A stretch of 64,000 nt of DNA, taken from Paenibacillus mesophilus (lineage in GTDB: Bacteria; Bacillota; Bacilli; Paenibacillales; NBRC-103111). The position numbers were made by a program, and so were the translations under genes. The notes beneath the pieces were generated by a model. The model did no database searches, was not told where the DNA came from, and was given only the letters and a program-made list of their open reading frames with translations. Each line of letters starts with the position of its first letter. Positions within the stretch are counted from its first letter, which is position 1. Where the stretch lies: NCBI RefSeq assembly GCF_005938385.1, contig NZ_VCRA01000004.1, forward strand, positions 436,206 through 500,205, given 5' to 3'. Below are positions 17,638-26,340 of the stretch, in pieces.

Positions 17638-17905
17638 GCGTTCTCCTCCGGCCGTTCAAGGTACCCTGATGGTTCTATTATCCGATAGCGAGCTTAATCC
17701 ATACTGAATACAGCCTGAATGCCTGCTGAACGTTTCGGATTCAGCATACAACGAAATGATGGAAGGGACAAGCCGCTTATCCGACCGGATAGGTTACCGC
17801 ATAAGGACTTCCCGCCGGCTTAACGAATAGTTTCGGACACCCGGCATATAAGGTATGTAGAACGGATTAATCATTGTAATCTCACCGGCAAAGGGGAAAT
17901 GAACG

Positions 17906-18721
17906 TTGGGATTTTATGTCGAGGTTGAAAAAGGAGTGAAAGTATACGTCGAGGACGTCGGAGTCGGCGCTCCCGTCCTGCTCATTCACGGATGGCCCGT
18001 CCATCACGAAATGTTCGAGTATCAAGTGTCGCAGCTCCCCAAATACGGCTACCGCTGCATCCAGGTCGATCTGAGGGGGTTCGGCAAATCCGACCGCCCG
18101 TGGACCGGCTATTCCTACAACCGAATGGCGGACGATATCCGCGTCGTAATCGGCACTCTGGGCATTAGTCACGCAAGATTGATCGGCTTCTCTATGGGAG
18201 GAGCGATCAGCATCCGCTATATGAGCCGACACCGGGGATACGGCATATCCCAGCTCCTGCTCCTCGCGGCGGCGGCTCCGTCATTCACGAGAAGGCCCGG
18301 TTATCCGTACGGCATGAACAAAGAAGATGTCAACGCTTTAATCGCACAGAACGATACGAATCGTCCGCAAATGCTTCATGACTTCGGCGAACTCTTCTTC
18401 GCAAGCCCCATTACGCCGAGCTTCCGCGACTGGTTCCAGTCCCTCGGTCTTGCGGCTTCTTCCCACGCGACTGCCGCAACGGCGATTTCTTTGCGGGACG
18501 AGGACTTGCGGTCCGATCTTCCGAACGTCCATGTCCCGACGACGATCCTCCACGGCAAACTGGACAAAATATGCCCGTTCCCTCTCGCCGAGCAGATGCA
18601 TAGAGGGATCCGCGGCTCCGTCCTGCTGCCTTTCGAGAAGAGCGGCCACGGCATTTTTTACGACGAGCTGGAGCTGTTCAACCATCGGCTGGTGGCGGCG
18701 CTGGGGCAAATAGGGAGGTGA
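17906..18721 (+). CDS. Alpha/beta hydrolase (haloperoxidase/esterase type)
   Basis: 271 aa. Oxyanion region LLIHGWPVHHEMF, nucleophile elbow GFSMGG with Ser96, Asp in HGKLDKICP and His in SGHGIFYDE, matching non-heme peroxidase or lactonase-like esterases. Signal peptide absent, so cytoplasmic. Start TTG 17906 has AAGGGGA about 8 nt upstream. Substrate unknown; it stands alone. Confidence 0.88.
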   Translation: MGFYVEVEKGVKVYVEDVGVGAPVLLIHGWPVHHEMFEYQVSQLPKYGYRCIQVDLRGFGKSDRPWTGYSYNRMADDIRVVIGTLGISHARLIGFSMGGAISIRYMSRHRGYGISQLLLLAAAAPSFTRRPGYPYGMNKEDVNALIAQNDTNRPQMLHDFGELFFASPITPSFRDWFQSLGLAASSHATAATAISLRDEDLRSDLPNVHVPTTILHGKLDKICPFPLAEQMHRGIRGSVLLPFEKSGHGIFYDELELFNHRLVAALGQIGR

Positions 18722-18803
18722 CATATAAGAGCCGACCTTTTGAAGGTTAATAATTAATATACTTAAGTTCTAGCCGGCTGAGCGGAAAACATCCCGAAGA
18801 ATA

Positions 18804-18853
18804 CAAAAGACTGTTAGTAAAGTCCCTCTTTAAGAGGGGCTTACCAACAGTCT
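18804..18853 (-). terminator. Terminator after yhgE-type gene
   Basis: The long arms AGACTGTTGGTAAGCCCCTCTT and its near-complement form a stem on the minus strand, followed by TTTTGT, 11 nt past the gene stop. Confidence 0.88.
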
Positions 18854-18864
18854 CCCCTCATCCA

Positions 18865-21096
18865 TCAAGCGACGGTTACCGCCGCCGCCGACCCTGCCCG
18901 CTTGTTTTTGCGGTGGGAGGCCACGAAATAGCCGAGCGTTAACGCCGCAAACAATACCGCGAACAGGCCGAGCACGCCTGCATACTTCCACATCGACGCG
19001 TAATCGCCGCTCGATATGACGTCCTTCAAACCGGCAACCGAGTACGTCATCGGCAGCCAAGGCGTTACTTTCTGCAGCCAATCCGGAATCAGCTCGAGCG
19101 GGAACGTTCCGGCCGAACTCGTCAATTGGAAGATCAGTACGACGATGGCCACGAAGCGGCCCGGATTATGCAGCACGGTCACGAGAAATTGAATAAGCAT
19201 CATGAACGTAATGCTCGTAATGACCGTGAAAAGAACGAATAGCGGAACGCTCTTCACTTCCATATCGAGAATATACAACAATGCCGCATCTGCGATCAAA
19301 GCCTGAACCGCTCCGACCATTACCAGAGTCAGCGCCTTGCTCCAGAACCAGCTCCAGCCGTTTGCCGGAAGCACGGCAGGTTCCCGCACGGAATACACGA
19401 TAGTCAGAAGCAGCGCCCCCACATACAAACCGAGCGACAAGAAATACGGCGCGAAGCCGGTGCCGTAGTTCGGCACTTCATTGACCTTCTGGACATCGAG
19501 CTGTACCGGGCCCGCGAACATGTCGTACATCGAATCCGTTGCCTGAAGCCCCGAAGTTCGGGCTGCGGCATCGCTCAGCTTGCCCGACAGCTCGTGCGAG
19601 CCGTCGTCCAGCTGCAGCAGCCCCGAAGCGACTTGCCGGGCTCCGTTCTCCAGCTGGTTCGTACCCTCGACGAGCGGTGCCACATTAGCCATCAGCTTGG
19701 TCAGCCCTTGCTGCAGCTCGGTCGCGCCCCCCGTCAGCTGCTGCGCACCGGACGCAAGAGCGGCGCCGCCTTCCTTCGCCTCCGCCAGCTTGCCGCCGAA
19801 TTGCGCCATCCCTGCGGTTAAATTCCCGGCTCCGGCAGCGAGCTGTCGTCCTCCGGCGGCCAGCTGCTGCCCGCCTGCATAAGCTTCCTTCATCTTGACG
19901 TCGAACGCCGTCAAGCTATCCTTCAGCTGAACGGAGCCCCCATGCAGCTGCTGCGCACCGTCGCTCAGCTTCAACTGCGCTTGCTTGCTGTCCGTAAGTC
20001 CCGCCGCCAGCTGCTTGCTTGCCGCCAGCATCTTCTGGAAATTCGCATCCTGCGCGAGCTGCGCGTTCGACGAGGCCAGCTGCTCCAGTCCTTGCTCCAG
20101 CTGCGCCGCCCCTTGCTCCAGCTTCGCCGTGCCGGCTGCCGATTGACCGATTCCATCGGCCAACTGCCCCGACGCCAGCTCCGCCTGCTTCGAGCTAGCC
20201 GCCAGCTTGCCGCTCCCTTGGGAGAGCTGGGACAAGCCGTCGCTCAATTGCTCCGAGCCCGCTCCCAGCGACTTCGCCCCATCGCCAACCGATGCCGCGC
20301 CTGCGCCCAGCTCCCGCTGCGCCGCATCCAGCTTGATGAGCCCGTCGGCGAGCTCGCTTGCTCCGCCGCCCAACCGGGCGACGCCTTGCTTCAATTGCAC
20401 GCCGCCCGCTTCAAGCTTGGCGACACCGTCTCCCAGCGTCACGGCCCCGCTGGCCAGCTTGCTTAAGTTTTGCTCGATCAGCTGCGCGCCGTCCTTCGCT
20501 TTGGAAGTTCCGTCGGCCAGTTGGCCGGCTCCGTCACTCGCTTTGCCGATGCCGTCTACGAGCTGCTCCATTTGACTAAATACCGTTCTGGCATACGTTT
20601 CCGTAATTTCTTTATTCAATAAAGCCTTCATCTTATCGATCGCGGAATTGCCGATCTGGGAAGCGAGGAAGTTGTAGCTCTCGTTCGGAAGGAACGAGAG
20701 CCGCGCCGCCGTCGGATGATCGGTCGTCAAGGTCGCCGTCTTCTCCGAGAAGTCCTCCGGAATTTCGATGGCCATGTAATACGTATTGTTGCTGAGACCA
20801 TCCATCGCTTCCTGCTTGCTGACGAACCTCCAATCGAATTGGCGGTTCTCCTTCAGCTTCTCCTCGAACTCGTCCCCGACACGCAGCGACTTGCCGTTAA
20901 ATTCGGTTCCCTTGTCCGCATTGACGATCGCAACCGGCAAATCGTCCAGCCGGCCGTACGGATCCCAGAACGCCCCGAGAAACATCGCGGTATACAGCAC
21001 CGGAATCATTAGCACGGCAATGACCGGGATCAGCACTTTGCGGTTGCGGCCGATCGAGGCCAGTTCTTTGCCGAATTGTTTTAACCCTTTCAACAT
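18865..21096 (-). CDS. yhgE: YhgE/Pip-family membrane protein (ABC-2-like)
   Basis: 743 aa. One N-terminal membrane helix followed by PYGRLDDLPVAIVNADKG, the Pip-family signature, a long extracytoplasmic region (about 190-545) built from degenerate LxxGxxQLxxG repeats predicted to be coiled coil, and five C-terminal helices of the ABC-2 permease type. Relatives include the lactococcal phage-infection protein and the ESX-linked YukE-export accessory YueB, so roles in export or as phage receptor are possible. It follows a tetR gene by 75 nt with an operator-like inverted repeat between. Confidence 0.9.
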   Translation of the reverse strand: MLKGLKQFGKELASIGRNRKVLIPVIAVLMIPVLYTAMFLGAFWDPYGRLDDLPVAIVNADKGTEFNGKSLRVGDEFEEKLKENRQFDWRFVSKQEAMDGLSNNTYYMAIEIPEDFSEKTATLTTDHPTAARLSFLPNESYNFLASQIGNSAIDKMKALLNKEITETYARTVFSQMEQLVDGIGKASDGAGQLADGTSKAKDGAQLIEQNLSKLASGAVTLGDGVAKLEAGGVQLKQGVARLGGGASELADGLIKLDAAQRELGAGAASVGDGAKSLGAGSEQLSDGLSQLSQGSGKLAASSKQAELASGQLADGIGQSAAGTAKLEQGAAQLEQGLEQLASSNAQLAQDANFQKMLAASKQLAAGLTDSKQAQLKLSDGAQQLHGGSVQLKDSLTAFDVKMKEAYAGGQQLAAGGRQLAAGAGNLTAGMAQFGGKLAEAKEGGAALASGAQQLTGGATELQQGLTKLMANVAPLVEGTNQLENGARQVASGLLQLDDGSHELSGKLSDAAARTSGLQATDSMYDMFAGPVQLDVQKVNEVPNYGTGFAPYFLSLGLYVGALLLTIVYSVREPAVLPANGWSWFWSKALTLVMVGAVQALIADAALLYILDMEVKSVPLFVLFTVITSITFMMLIQFLVTVLHNPGRFVAIVVLIFQLTSSAGTFPLELIPDWLQKVTPWLPMTYSVAGLKDVISSGDYASMWKYAGVLGLFAVLFAALTLGYFVASHRKNKRAGSAAAVTVA

Positions 21097-21120
21097 GATT
21101 CTCCACTCCTCTTAACTTTT

Positions 21121-21143
21121 TGACCATTTCAGTCATATGGTCA
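21121..21143. promoter_or_regulatory. Inverted repeat between tetR and yhgE (candidate TetR operator)
   Basis: TGACCAT and ATGGTCA flank 9 nt, just upstream of the yhgE start. A similar half-site (AAATGACC) occurs upstream of tetR itself, so the TetR protein probably represses both. Confidence 0.55.
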
Positions 21144-21171
21144 TTTTGCGGTGAAAAAAACGGCATCCGTT

Positions 21172-21747
21172 TTAATTCGGAGCCAATCCCGTCTGCAAGT
21201 AGAACTGTAGCAGCTCGGCCACTTGTCCTTTAGCGAGCGGTTCGTGCGACTTTCTCCAATCGGCGGTTAACGCCATATATAGCTTCAGCATGACAAACGC
21301 GGTCATTTCCGGATTGCAGGGCTTGACTTCGCCTTTATCTATCGCCCGCTGCACCTGCTGCTGAATGTAACCGACTATCGCCTTCTCGATCTGCCGGATG
21401 CCTTCCTGCGCCATCTGCGTGCCGATCTCCTTCACTTCCTGAGCCAGCTTGATGGCCAGCTCGTGCTCCTCGTTGAAATCGAGCAGCCGGTCCAGCACCC
21501 GGTGCAAATTATCGAAAAACTTACGGTCCGGATCGACCACTTCTTCGGCAACACGCTTCATTTCCTGAATGAGCTTGTTCATAATTTCCTGAAACAGCTC
21601 TTCCTTATTCGAGAAAAACGTATAAATCGTCCCTTTGCCGACATTGGCGATCTTGGCTACCTGATCCATCGTGGTCGCTTTGTAGCCGAATAAAGCAAAC
21701 GACTTGGCAGCCGCTTCGACGATAAGCTTGCGCCGGTCAACCGTCAT
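21172..21747 (-). CDS. TetR-family regulator
   Basis: 191 aa. N-terminal HTH (FGYKATTMDQVAKIANVGKGTIYTFFSNKEELF) and a helical ligand domain of the type often tied to membrane-stress or export genes. It is followed directly by yhgE and likely represses it. Ligand unknown. Confidence 0.93.
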   Translation of the reverse strand: MTVDRRKLIVEAAAKSFALFGYKATTMDQVAKIANVGKGTIYTFFSNKEELFQEIMNKLIQEMKRVAEEVVDPDRKFFDNLHRVLDRLLDFNEEHELAIKLAQEVKEIGTQMAQEGIRQIEKAIVGYIQQQVQRAIDKGEVKPCNPEMTAFVMLKLYMALTADWRKSHEPLAKGQVAELLQFYLQTGLAPN

Positions 21748-21759
21748 CTCATCACCTCC

Positions 21760-21788
21760 GACCGACTGACTATATTTCGAATTCGGTC
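21760..21788. promoter_or_regulatory. Inverted repeat upstream of tetR (candidate auto-operator)
   Basis: GACCGA and TCGGTC flank 17 nt immediately before the tetR start; the outer part repeats the AAATGACC half-site seen at 21121-21143. Confidence 0.45.
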
Positions 21789-21855
21789 ATTTCGTCAGAA
21801 CCCATTGTAGCACCCTTTTTTTCATTTGGCAAGGTACCATGCACGATCCGCAAGC

Positions 21856-21891
21856 AAAAAGGGCACTAACCAGGATATGGTCGGTGCCCTT
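21856..21891 (-). terminator. Terminator after the esterase gene
   Basis: AAGGGCACC and GGTTAGTGCCCTT pair on the minus strand, followed by TTTTT. It ends the two-gene mhqO/mhqD-like operon. Confidence 0.85.
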
Positions 21892-21901
21892 GCGCTTTCT
21901 T

Positions 21902-22534
21902 TCAAGCTGTTTCATCCCTCGGTCCGCCCGCAAACTGTCCGTCGAACCAAGCTTTTGCAGCCATAACTTCCGAGCGGGTCAATTGATGCCCGAAATGCTC
22001 CCAGTGTACCGTTACAGCCGCGCCTGCCTGCTCGAGTAGTCCCTTTAGCTCTTCCGTCTCGGTTGGAGAGCATATCGGGTCGTTCGTACCTGCGCCGATG
22101 AAGACGGGGGATCCGTACAAATCCGGCAGCGACAGGCCGCGAAGCGGTACCATCGGATGATGCAGGATGGCTCCCTTGAACGCATCCTTATAGTGGAACA
22201 ACACACTCCCCGCAATATTCGCGCCGTTCGAATATCCGACCGCTACGACATTGTTCCGGTCAAATCCGTACTGCTCCGCCGCCTGTTGTATAAATTCGTA
22301 TAATTCCCGCGTCCGGTAGACGAGATCCTCCTCGTCGAACACCCCTTCGGCCAATCGCCGGAAAAATCTCGGCATGCCGTTCTCCAGCACATTCCCGCGT
22401 ACGCTCAGGACGGGCGAACCGGGCGAGATTGCTTCGGCTATCGGGAGCAAGTCTCTCTCCGTCCCTCCGGTCCCGTGCAGCAGCAGCAAGGTCGGGGCGC
22501 TTCCGTTCGTTCCTTGTCTGAATAAGTGCTTCAT
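21902..22534 (-). CDS. Carboxylesterase/phospholipase, MhqD-like
   Basis: 210 aa alpha/beta hydrolase: LLLLHGTGGTERDL, nucleophile elbow VGYSNGAN, Asp in GAGTNDPICSP and His in WEHFGHQL. Members of this esterase group sit next to ring-cleaving dioxygenases and are induced by quinones (MhqD in B. subtilis). ATG 22534 overlaps the dioxygenase stop (ATGA), so the two are translationally coupled. Confidence 0.9.
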   Translation of the reverse strand: MKHLFRQGTNGSAPTLLLLHGTGGTERDLLPIAEAISPGSPVLSVRGNVLENGMPRFFRRLAEGVFDEEDLVYRTRELYEFIQQAAEQYGFDRNNVVAVGYSNGANIAGSVLFHYKDAFKGAILHHPMVPLRGLSLPDLYGSPVFIGAGTNDPICSPTETEELKGLLEQAGAAVTVHWEHFGHQLTRSEVMAAKAWFDGQFAGGPRDETA

Positions 22535-23481
22535 CGTACATCCGCCTCCAGCGTCCTTACTTCGATCGGAGGAAGCCCTTGCTCCACTTCGGCGCGTCTG
22601 TCCTCCAGCCATCCGGGCAGCATCAATTTCTCTCCCAGCGATTCGAATGGTTCATCTCTTGCAAATCCTGGCGTATCCGAAGCGATCTCGAACAATATAC
22701 CGCCTTGTTCCCGGAAGTAAAGGGCGTTAAAGTATTGCCGATCGACGACCGGAGTCGGCTGAAAGCCGCTCTGGGCAATATACTCCCGCCATCTGCGGTG
22801 CTCCTCCTCATCTTTGGCCCGCCATGCAATATGATGGACGGTTCCCGCGCCGCCGGCTCCCCAGCCCATTGGCGTATGATTAATATCGATGATGTTGCCC
22901 AAGTCGCCGAAAGAACGGTAACGGACCCATTCTCCTTCTTTGCCTACTTTCGTAAGACCCATTACACGCTCGAGCAGGTCCATCGTTTTGTCGGGAGCGA
23001 AGCTGTTCAGCTCCGCGCCGCCGAACCCTTTAATCGCTTTGTCGGCGGGAACGCCGCCGAACGCCCACTCGCTCGCCGGTCCTGCTTCGCGCTCCACGAT
23101 TTCAAGCTGCAGACCGTCCCAATCCTGGAAGCGGATATACGTCTCGCCGAAACGCTCCGTCTGTGTGTAAGCAACGTTCAGCTTCGTCAGTCGATCCCGC
23201 CAAAATCCGAGCGTACCGACAGGCACGGCGAATACCGTAGTTCCGACCTGACCTCCTCCGATCCGCCCCCGGCGAGCCGTTGCCCACGGGAAGAAGGTGA
23301 TCGCGGTGCCCGGGCTCCCCGCTTCGTTGCCGAAATACAGGTGATACACTTCCGGGGCGTCGAAGTTAATCGTTTTTTTCACCAGCCGCAAGCCGAGCAC
23401 CCCTGCGTAAAAGTCGACGTTCCGCTGCGCATCGGTCACGAAAGCCGTAATATGATGAATTCCTGCAGTCCTCATGTTCAT
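22531..23481 (-). CDS. Ring-cleaving dioxygenase, glyoxalase fold (MhqO-like)
   Basis: 316 aa with two vicinal-oxygen-chelate modules: GIHHITAFVTDAQRNVDFY at the N-terminus and GTVHHIAWRAKDEEEH in the second half, with metal-binding His and Glu (FEIASD) positions. The family opens hydroquinone or catechol rings and protects from quinone stress. AAGGAGG lies 9 nt before ATG 23481. An MhqR-like box lies 84 bp upstream. Confidence 0.92.
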   Translation of the reverse strand: MNMRTAGIHHITAFVTDAQRNVDFYAGVLGLRLVKKTINFDAPEVYHLYFGNEAGSPGTAITFFPWATARRGRIGGGQVGTTVFAVPVGTLGFWRDRLTKLNVAYTQTERFGETYIRFQDWDGLQLEIVEREAGPASEWAFGGVPADKAIKGFGGAELNSFAPDKTMDLLERVMGLTKVGKEGEWVRYRSFGDLGNIIDINHTPMGWGAGGAGTVHHIAWRAKDEEEHRRWREYIAQSGFQPTPVVDRQYFNALYFREQGGILFEIASDTPGFARDEPFESLGEKLMLPGWLEDRRAEVEQGLPPIEVRTLEADVR

Positions 23482-23564
23482 TTTTATTCTCCTCCTTAGG
23501 ATTATCCATTAGATTGCCCTACAGCTTACACTTTTTTGCTTCATCAATTAATCTTAATTTTATA

Positions 23565-23582
23565 TATCTTTAATTTAAGATA
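23565..23582. promoter_or_regulatory. MhqR-like operator upstream of the dioxygenase operon
   Basis: TATCTTTAATTTAAGATA, an 18-bp near-palindrome with TATCTT/AAGATA arms, closely resembles the inverted repeat bound by the MarR-type repressor MhqR in B. subtilis. No marR-family gene is in the window, so the regulator would act in trans. Confidence 0.6.
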
Positions 23583-23703
23583 AATATACACCTTTTTCGG
23601 ACCGATTGCAATAGTTGATATCGGCCTTTATTTTTTGTAACCTATTCTATGTAGATCCGTATTAGTAATAGAGAGAGTCATTTTCAGAAAAGAGGACTGT
23701 TCC

Positions 23704-24090
23704 ATGAACCCGAAACAAATCATTATTGTCAGCACGATGGCACTTGTGATCTCGTTCGGCGCAATGATGCAGAGCGATAAAACGTACGCCGATGCCGTAT
23801 TTCGCCCGCTCGATAAATCGGCTAAAATTTCCGTTCAAGACGACTTCCATCAAGTGCTCGGCGTCAGCTCGGACGAGCAAGTGCACGATGCGCTATATTC
23901 CGGCAAATCACTCGCGGACATCGCCATAGAGAACAACAAGGACGTACAGCAGGTGATCGAGCTTCAGGTGGCTGAGCTGTCGGAGCAGTTGGACCTTCGG
24001 TTGGTGAGCGGCGCGATTTCAATCCAGCAGTACGAGTCGCATAAAGCCGAGCTGCGCGATATGATTACCGCGAGCGTGTACGGCAAATAA
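23704..24090 (+). CDS. Small secreted helical protein
   Basis: 128 aa with a signal peptide (MNPKQIIIVSTMALVISFGA..., cut probably after TYADA near residue 31). The mature part carries a GKSLADIAIENNKDVQQV segment followed by amphipathic helices ending with KAELRDMITASV, a helical repeat also seen in secreted and spore-associated proteins of Firmicutes. No catalytic motif. Function unknown. Own terminator directly downstream. Confidence 0.78.
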   Translation: MNPKQIIIVSTMALVISFGAMMQSDKTYADAVFRPLDKSAKISVQDDFHQVLGVSSDEQVHDALYSGKSLADIAIENNKDVQQVIELQVAELSEQLDLRLVSGAISIQQYESHKAELRDMITASVYGK

Positions 24091-24097
24091 GCAGCGA

Positions 24098-24127
24098 AAG
24101 GGCGAATGCAGCTATGCACTCGCCCTT
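24098..24127. terminator. Bidirectional terminator
   Basis: AAGGGCGA and TCGCCCTT pair with an inner ATGCA/TGCAC extension; CTTGTTT follows on the plus strand and the minus strand has TTTCGC. It separates the convergent secreted protein and esterase genes. Confidence 0.75.
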
Positions 24128-24144
24128 CTTGTTTCCACCCGCTT

Positions 24145-24798
24145 TCACTCCGCACGCAAGCCCGCGTCCGCGTACAGCCAGTTTGTGTAATTCTGCCGAT
24201 TTTCCTCGGAAACTCCGTGATCCGTCGGATACGTTTTAAACGTTAGCCGCTCGGTCCTGTTGCGAAAATAAGCCGCCGTCTCTTGTCCGATCCGGATCGG
24301 GAATACCCGGTCATACTCCCCGTGCGATATAAACACCGATACGTCCTCCGTGCTTCTGAGCGGATATTCCGCCTTCACGAAATCCGGGACGTAGCCGTTT
24401 AACGCAACGATTCCTTTCAACTGATCTCCCATCGTAAGCCCAAGCGTCATGGACAGAATCGCTCCTTGGCTGAAGCCGAGCATATAGCGTCTATCGGCGT
24501 CTACCGGATACTTCTCCGTCGCATACCGGATAAACGCCTCCAACTGCCGAACCGCCAGATCAAACGTCTCCCGGATTGGATTGCCCAAGCTTCTCAGCTC
24601 GTAATATTGGTATCCCGCACCCAAAGGCAAATTGCCCCGGATGGAAATCGTAATAAATTCGTCCGCCAACGGCTCGACCAATCCGGCCATATTTTGTTCG
24701 TTGGAGCCTTTGCCATGCAGTGTAAAAACGGTCGGATACGTGCGATCCGGATGGATTGTCGCAGGAAAGCGGATATCGTATGCATAAGCCGGAATCAT
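24145..24798 (-). CDS. Alpha/beta hydrolase of the phospholipase/carboxylesterase family
   Basis: 217 aa: TLHGKGSNEQNM, nucleophile elbow GFSQGA, Asp in SHGEYDRVFP, His in TDHGVS. A second MhqD-type esterase, only distantly similar to the one at 21902. It follows a DoxX gene by 12 nt, so the pair forms an operon that mirrors the mhqP/mhqD pairing seen in quinone-stress regulons. Confidence 0.88.
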   Translation of the reverse strand: MIPAYAYDIRFPATIHPDRTYPTVFTLHGKGSNEQNMAGLVEPLADEFITISIRGNLPLGAGYQYYELRSLGNPIRETFDLAVRQLEAFIRYATEKYPVDADRRYMLGFSQGAILSMTLGLTMGDQLKGIVALNGYVPDFVKAEYPLRSTEDVSVFISHGEYDRVFPIRIGQETAAYFRNRTERLTFKTYPTDHGVSEENRQNYTNWLYADAGLRAE

Positions 24799-24810
24799 TG
24801 TACTTCCTCC

Positions 24811-25212
24811 TTAATTCGCCGGTTTGGCAAACATCCGGTCCACCGACAACGGCGCAGGCTTGGCCACGCTCAAATATAAAGCGACCAGCATGAATGCGAG
24901 GTCCAGCTCATACCCCGCCATCTCGCCGTTGCCAAGCAGCCCTGCGGACAGCTTCGCCGTAACGATCGCCCCGAGGAGCATAAGCACGAAAAGCGCCGAT
25001 ACATACCGGGTAAACAGACCGACGATGAGCAATATGCCCCCGACTAGCTCGAGCGGCCCCACGATATAGGCCAAGCTCCCGGGAATGCCTATGCTATCGA
25101 ACCAGCCGGCGACGTTGCCGAGCCCCATCTGGAATTTGCTAATCCCGTGCGCCAGAAATAATATGCCCAATACTACCCGCATTATTGTCGATACCCATGC
25201 GGTACTTGCCAT
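24811..25212 (-). CDS. DoxX-family membrane protein (MhqP-like)
   Basis: 133 aa with four hydrophobic helices and the family segment VLGILFLAHGISKFQMG. DoxX proteins are linked to thiol and quinone stress. ATG 25212 has AAGGTGGA 7 nt upstream; GTG 25224 overlaps that site. First gene of the operon with the esterase, divergent from an XRE-cupin regulator. Confidence 0.9.
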   Translation of the reverse strand: MASTAWVSTIMRVVLGILFLAHGISKFQMGLGNVAGWFDSIGIPGSLAYIVGPLELVGGILLIVGLFTRYVSALFVLMLLGAIVTAKLSAGLLGNGEMAGYELDLAFMLVALYLSVAKPAPLSVDRMFAKPAN

Positions 25213-25233
25213 CAGGATCTCCACCTTTTCTTG

Positions 25234-25343
25234 AATATTAGTAATAACAAAATACTATTTTTATTGATAATTTAACGCAAACCGCACTAGTAAGTCAATA
25301 GAAAAATTGTTATTATAAAATTAAAATACGTATTACAAATATT
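25234..25343. promoter_or_regulatory. Divergent promoter region with inverted copies of a 14-bp site
   Basis: AATATTAGTAATAAC (25234-25248) near the DoxX start and GTATTACAAATATT (25330-25343) near the regulator start are inverted near-copies. They are candidate binding sites for the neighbouring XRE-cupin regulator or a quinone-stress repressor. Confidence 0.4.
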
Positions 25344-25358
25344 TCGAGGTGAACGAGC

Positions 25359-25910
25359 ATGGATATCGGTTCCGCCATACGCGCCATCCGCAAGCGCAAA
25401 AACATCACCATCGCCCAAATATGCGAAGAAACCGGACTATCCCAAGGGTTCATGAGTCAGGTCGAGAACAACAAGACCTCGCCCTCCATAGCTACGCTGG
25501 ACAGCATCGCCGGCGCCCTGAACGTGCCTCTGGCTTACTTGCTGCTCAAGAAAGAAGAACGCATGAATATCGTGCGGAGAGAGGAACGAACGGTAACGAA
25601 GAGCGGAAGCGACCATTTGAACGTGGCGCATTTGAGCCGGACGAAGAACGTCAGGGTGATGATCGTCGAATTCCCTCCCGGCAGCTCCACAGGCGAGACT
25701 CCGCACGCACACGAAGGAGAGGAAGTTCATCTCGTTCTCAAAGGAACGATTCTAATCGAGCAAGGAGAAGATTCGGCGGAAGTAAGCGAGGGAGATTCGT
25801 TCAGCTGGAACGCTTGCACCCCTCATCTGGTGAGGAATGCGGGCGACGAGACCGCAGTCGTTCTTATAGCCGTCTATACGGATGCGGAGCATGAGAAGGA
25901 GTTGTTGTAG
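25359..25910 (+). CDS. XRE-family regulator with C-terminal cupin
   Basis: 183 aa. HTH at about 5-60 (TIAQICEETGLSQGFMSQVENNKTSPS), cupin_2 domain at about 105-175 with a metal-site pattern (HAHEGEEVHLVLKGT). Such proteins control amine, amino-acid or small-metabolite genes after ligand binding. Divergent from doxX-esterase, which it may control. AGGTGA lies upstream of ATG. Confidence 0.9.
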   Translation: MDIGSAIRAIRKRKNITIAQICEETGLSQGFMSQVENNKTSPSIATLDSIAGALNVPLAYLLLKKEERMNIVRREERTVTKSGSDHLNVAHLSRTKNVRVMIVEFPPGSSTGETPHAHEGEEVHLVLKGTILIEQGEDSAEVSEGDSFSWNACTPHLVRNAGDETAVVLIAVYTDAEHEKELL

Positions 25911-25929
25911 CGACAGCGGCGGCACAACA

Positions 25930-25968
25930 AAAAGAGCCGAACCCATCAGATCGGGGTCCGGCTCTTTT
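25930..25968. terminator. Bidirectional terminator
   Basis: AAAAGAGCCG and CGGCTCTTTT pair with inner ACCCC/CGGGGT; T or A runs on both sides. Between convergent regulator and YdjO-like genes. Confidence 0.9.
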
Positions 25969-25988
25969 CCTCTTTTCACCTATGATCG

Positions 25989-26225
25989 TTACGAATCGCC
26001 GATTTGCACACCTTTTTTCAGCGACTTCTGATCACTGTTCGTGTTGACAAGTAAGGGCAGCATCTTCGTACCTCGCTGCATTTCGGAGGTGCATTGACGG
26101 CAAGTCGGCACAGCCTCGAACGAGAAGTTGTCTCTCATCCAACCGTTACAGCCGTCCTTCGTGCACAACCAGATGGCCGTTAGTTCTTCAGGAACTTCCT
26201 CTACCTGCTTCTTCCTTGAATACAT
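25989..26225 (-). CDS. YdjO-like cold-inducible zinc-ribbon-type protein
   Basis: 78 aa. Two Cys pairs (LCTKDGC and CRQCTSEM) around the segment WMRDNFSFE match the Bacillus YdjO family, whose function is unknown. GGGGAGGGG precedes ATG 26225. It lies directly downstream of a cold-shock protein gene, matching its cold-related naming. Confidence 0.8.
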   Translation of the reverse strand: MYSRKKQVEEVPEELTAIWLCTKDGCNGWMRDNFSFEAVPTCRQCTSEMQRGTKMLPLLVNTNSDQKSLKKGVQIGDS

Positions 26226-26293
26226 AGATGAGCCCCTCCCCTGCACGGTTTTCACGAATTTGGAAGAAAAGCGTTTTAACTCGCCTTGCCATG

Positions 26294-26326
26294 AAAAAAA
26301 CTGCCCCGACTTGCGTGCAGGGCAGT
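26294..26326 (-). terminator. Terminator after the cold-shock gene
   Basis: ACTGCCC and GGGCAGT pair around 13 nt on the minus strand, followed by TTTTTT. Confidence 0.9.
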
Positions 26327-26340
26327 TTCCTCCGTCAGAC

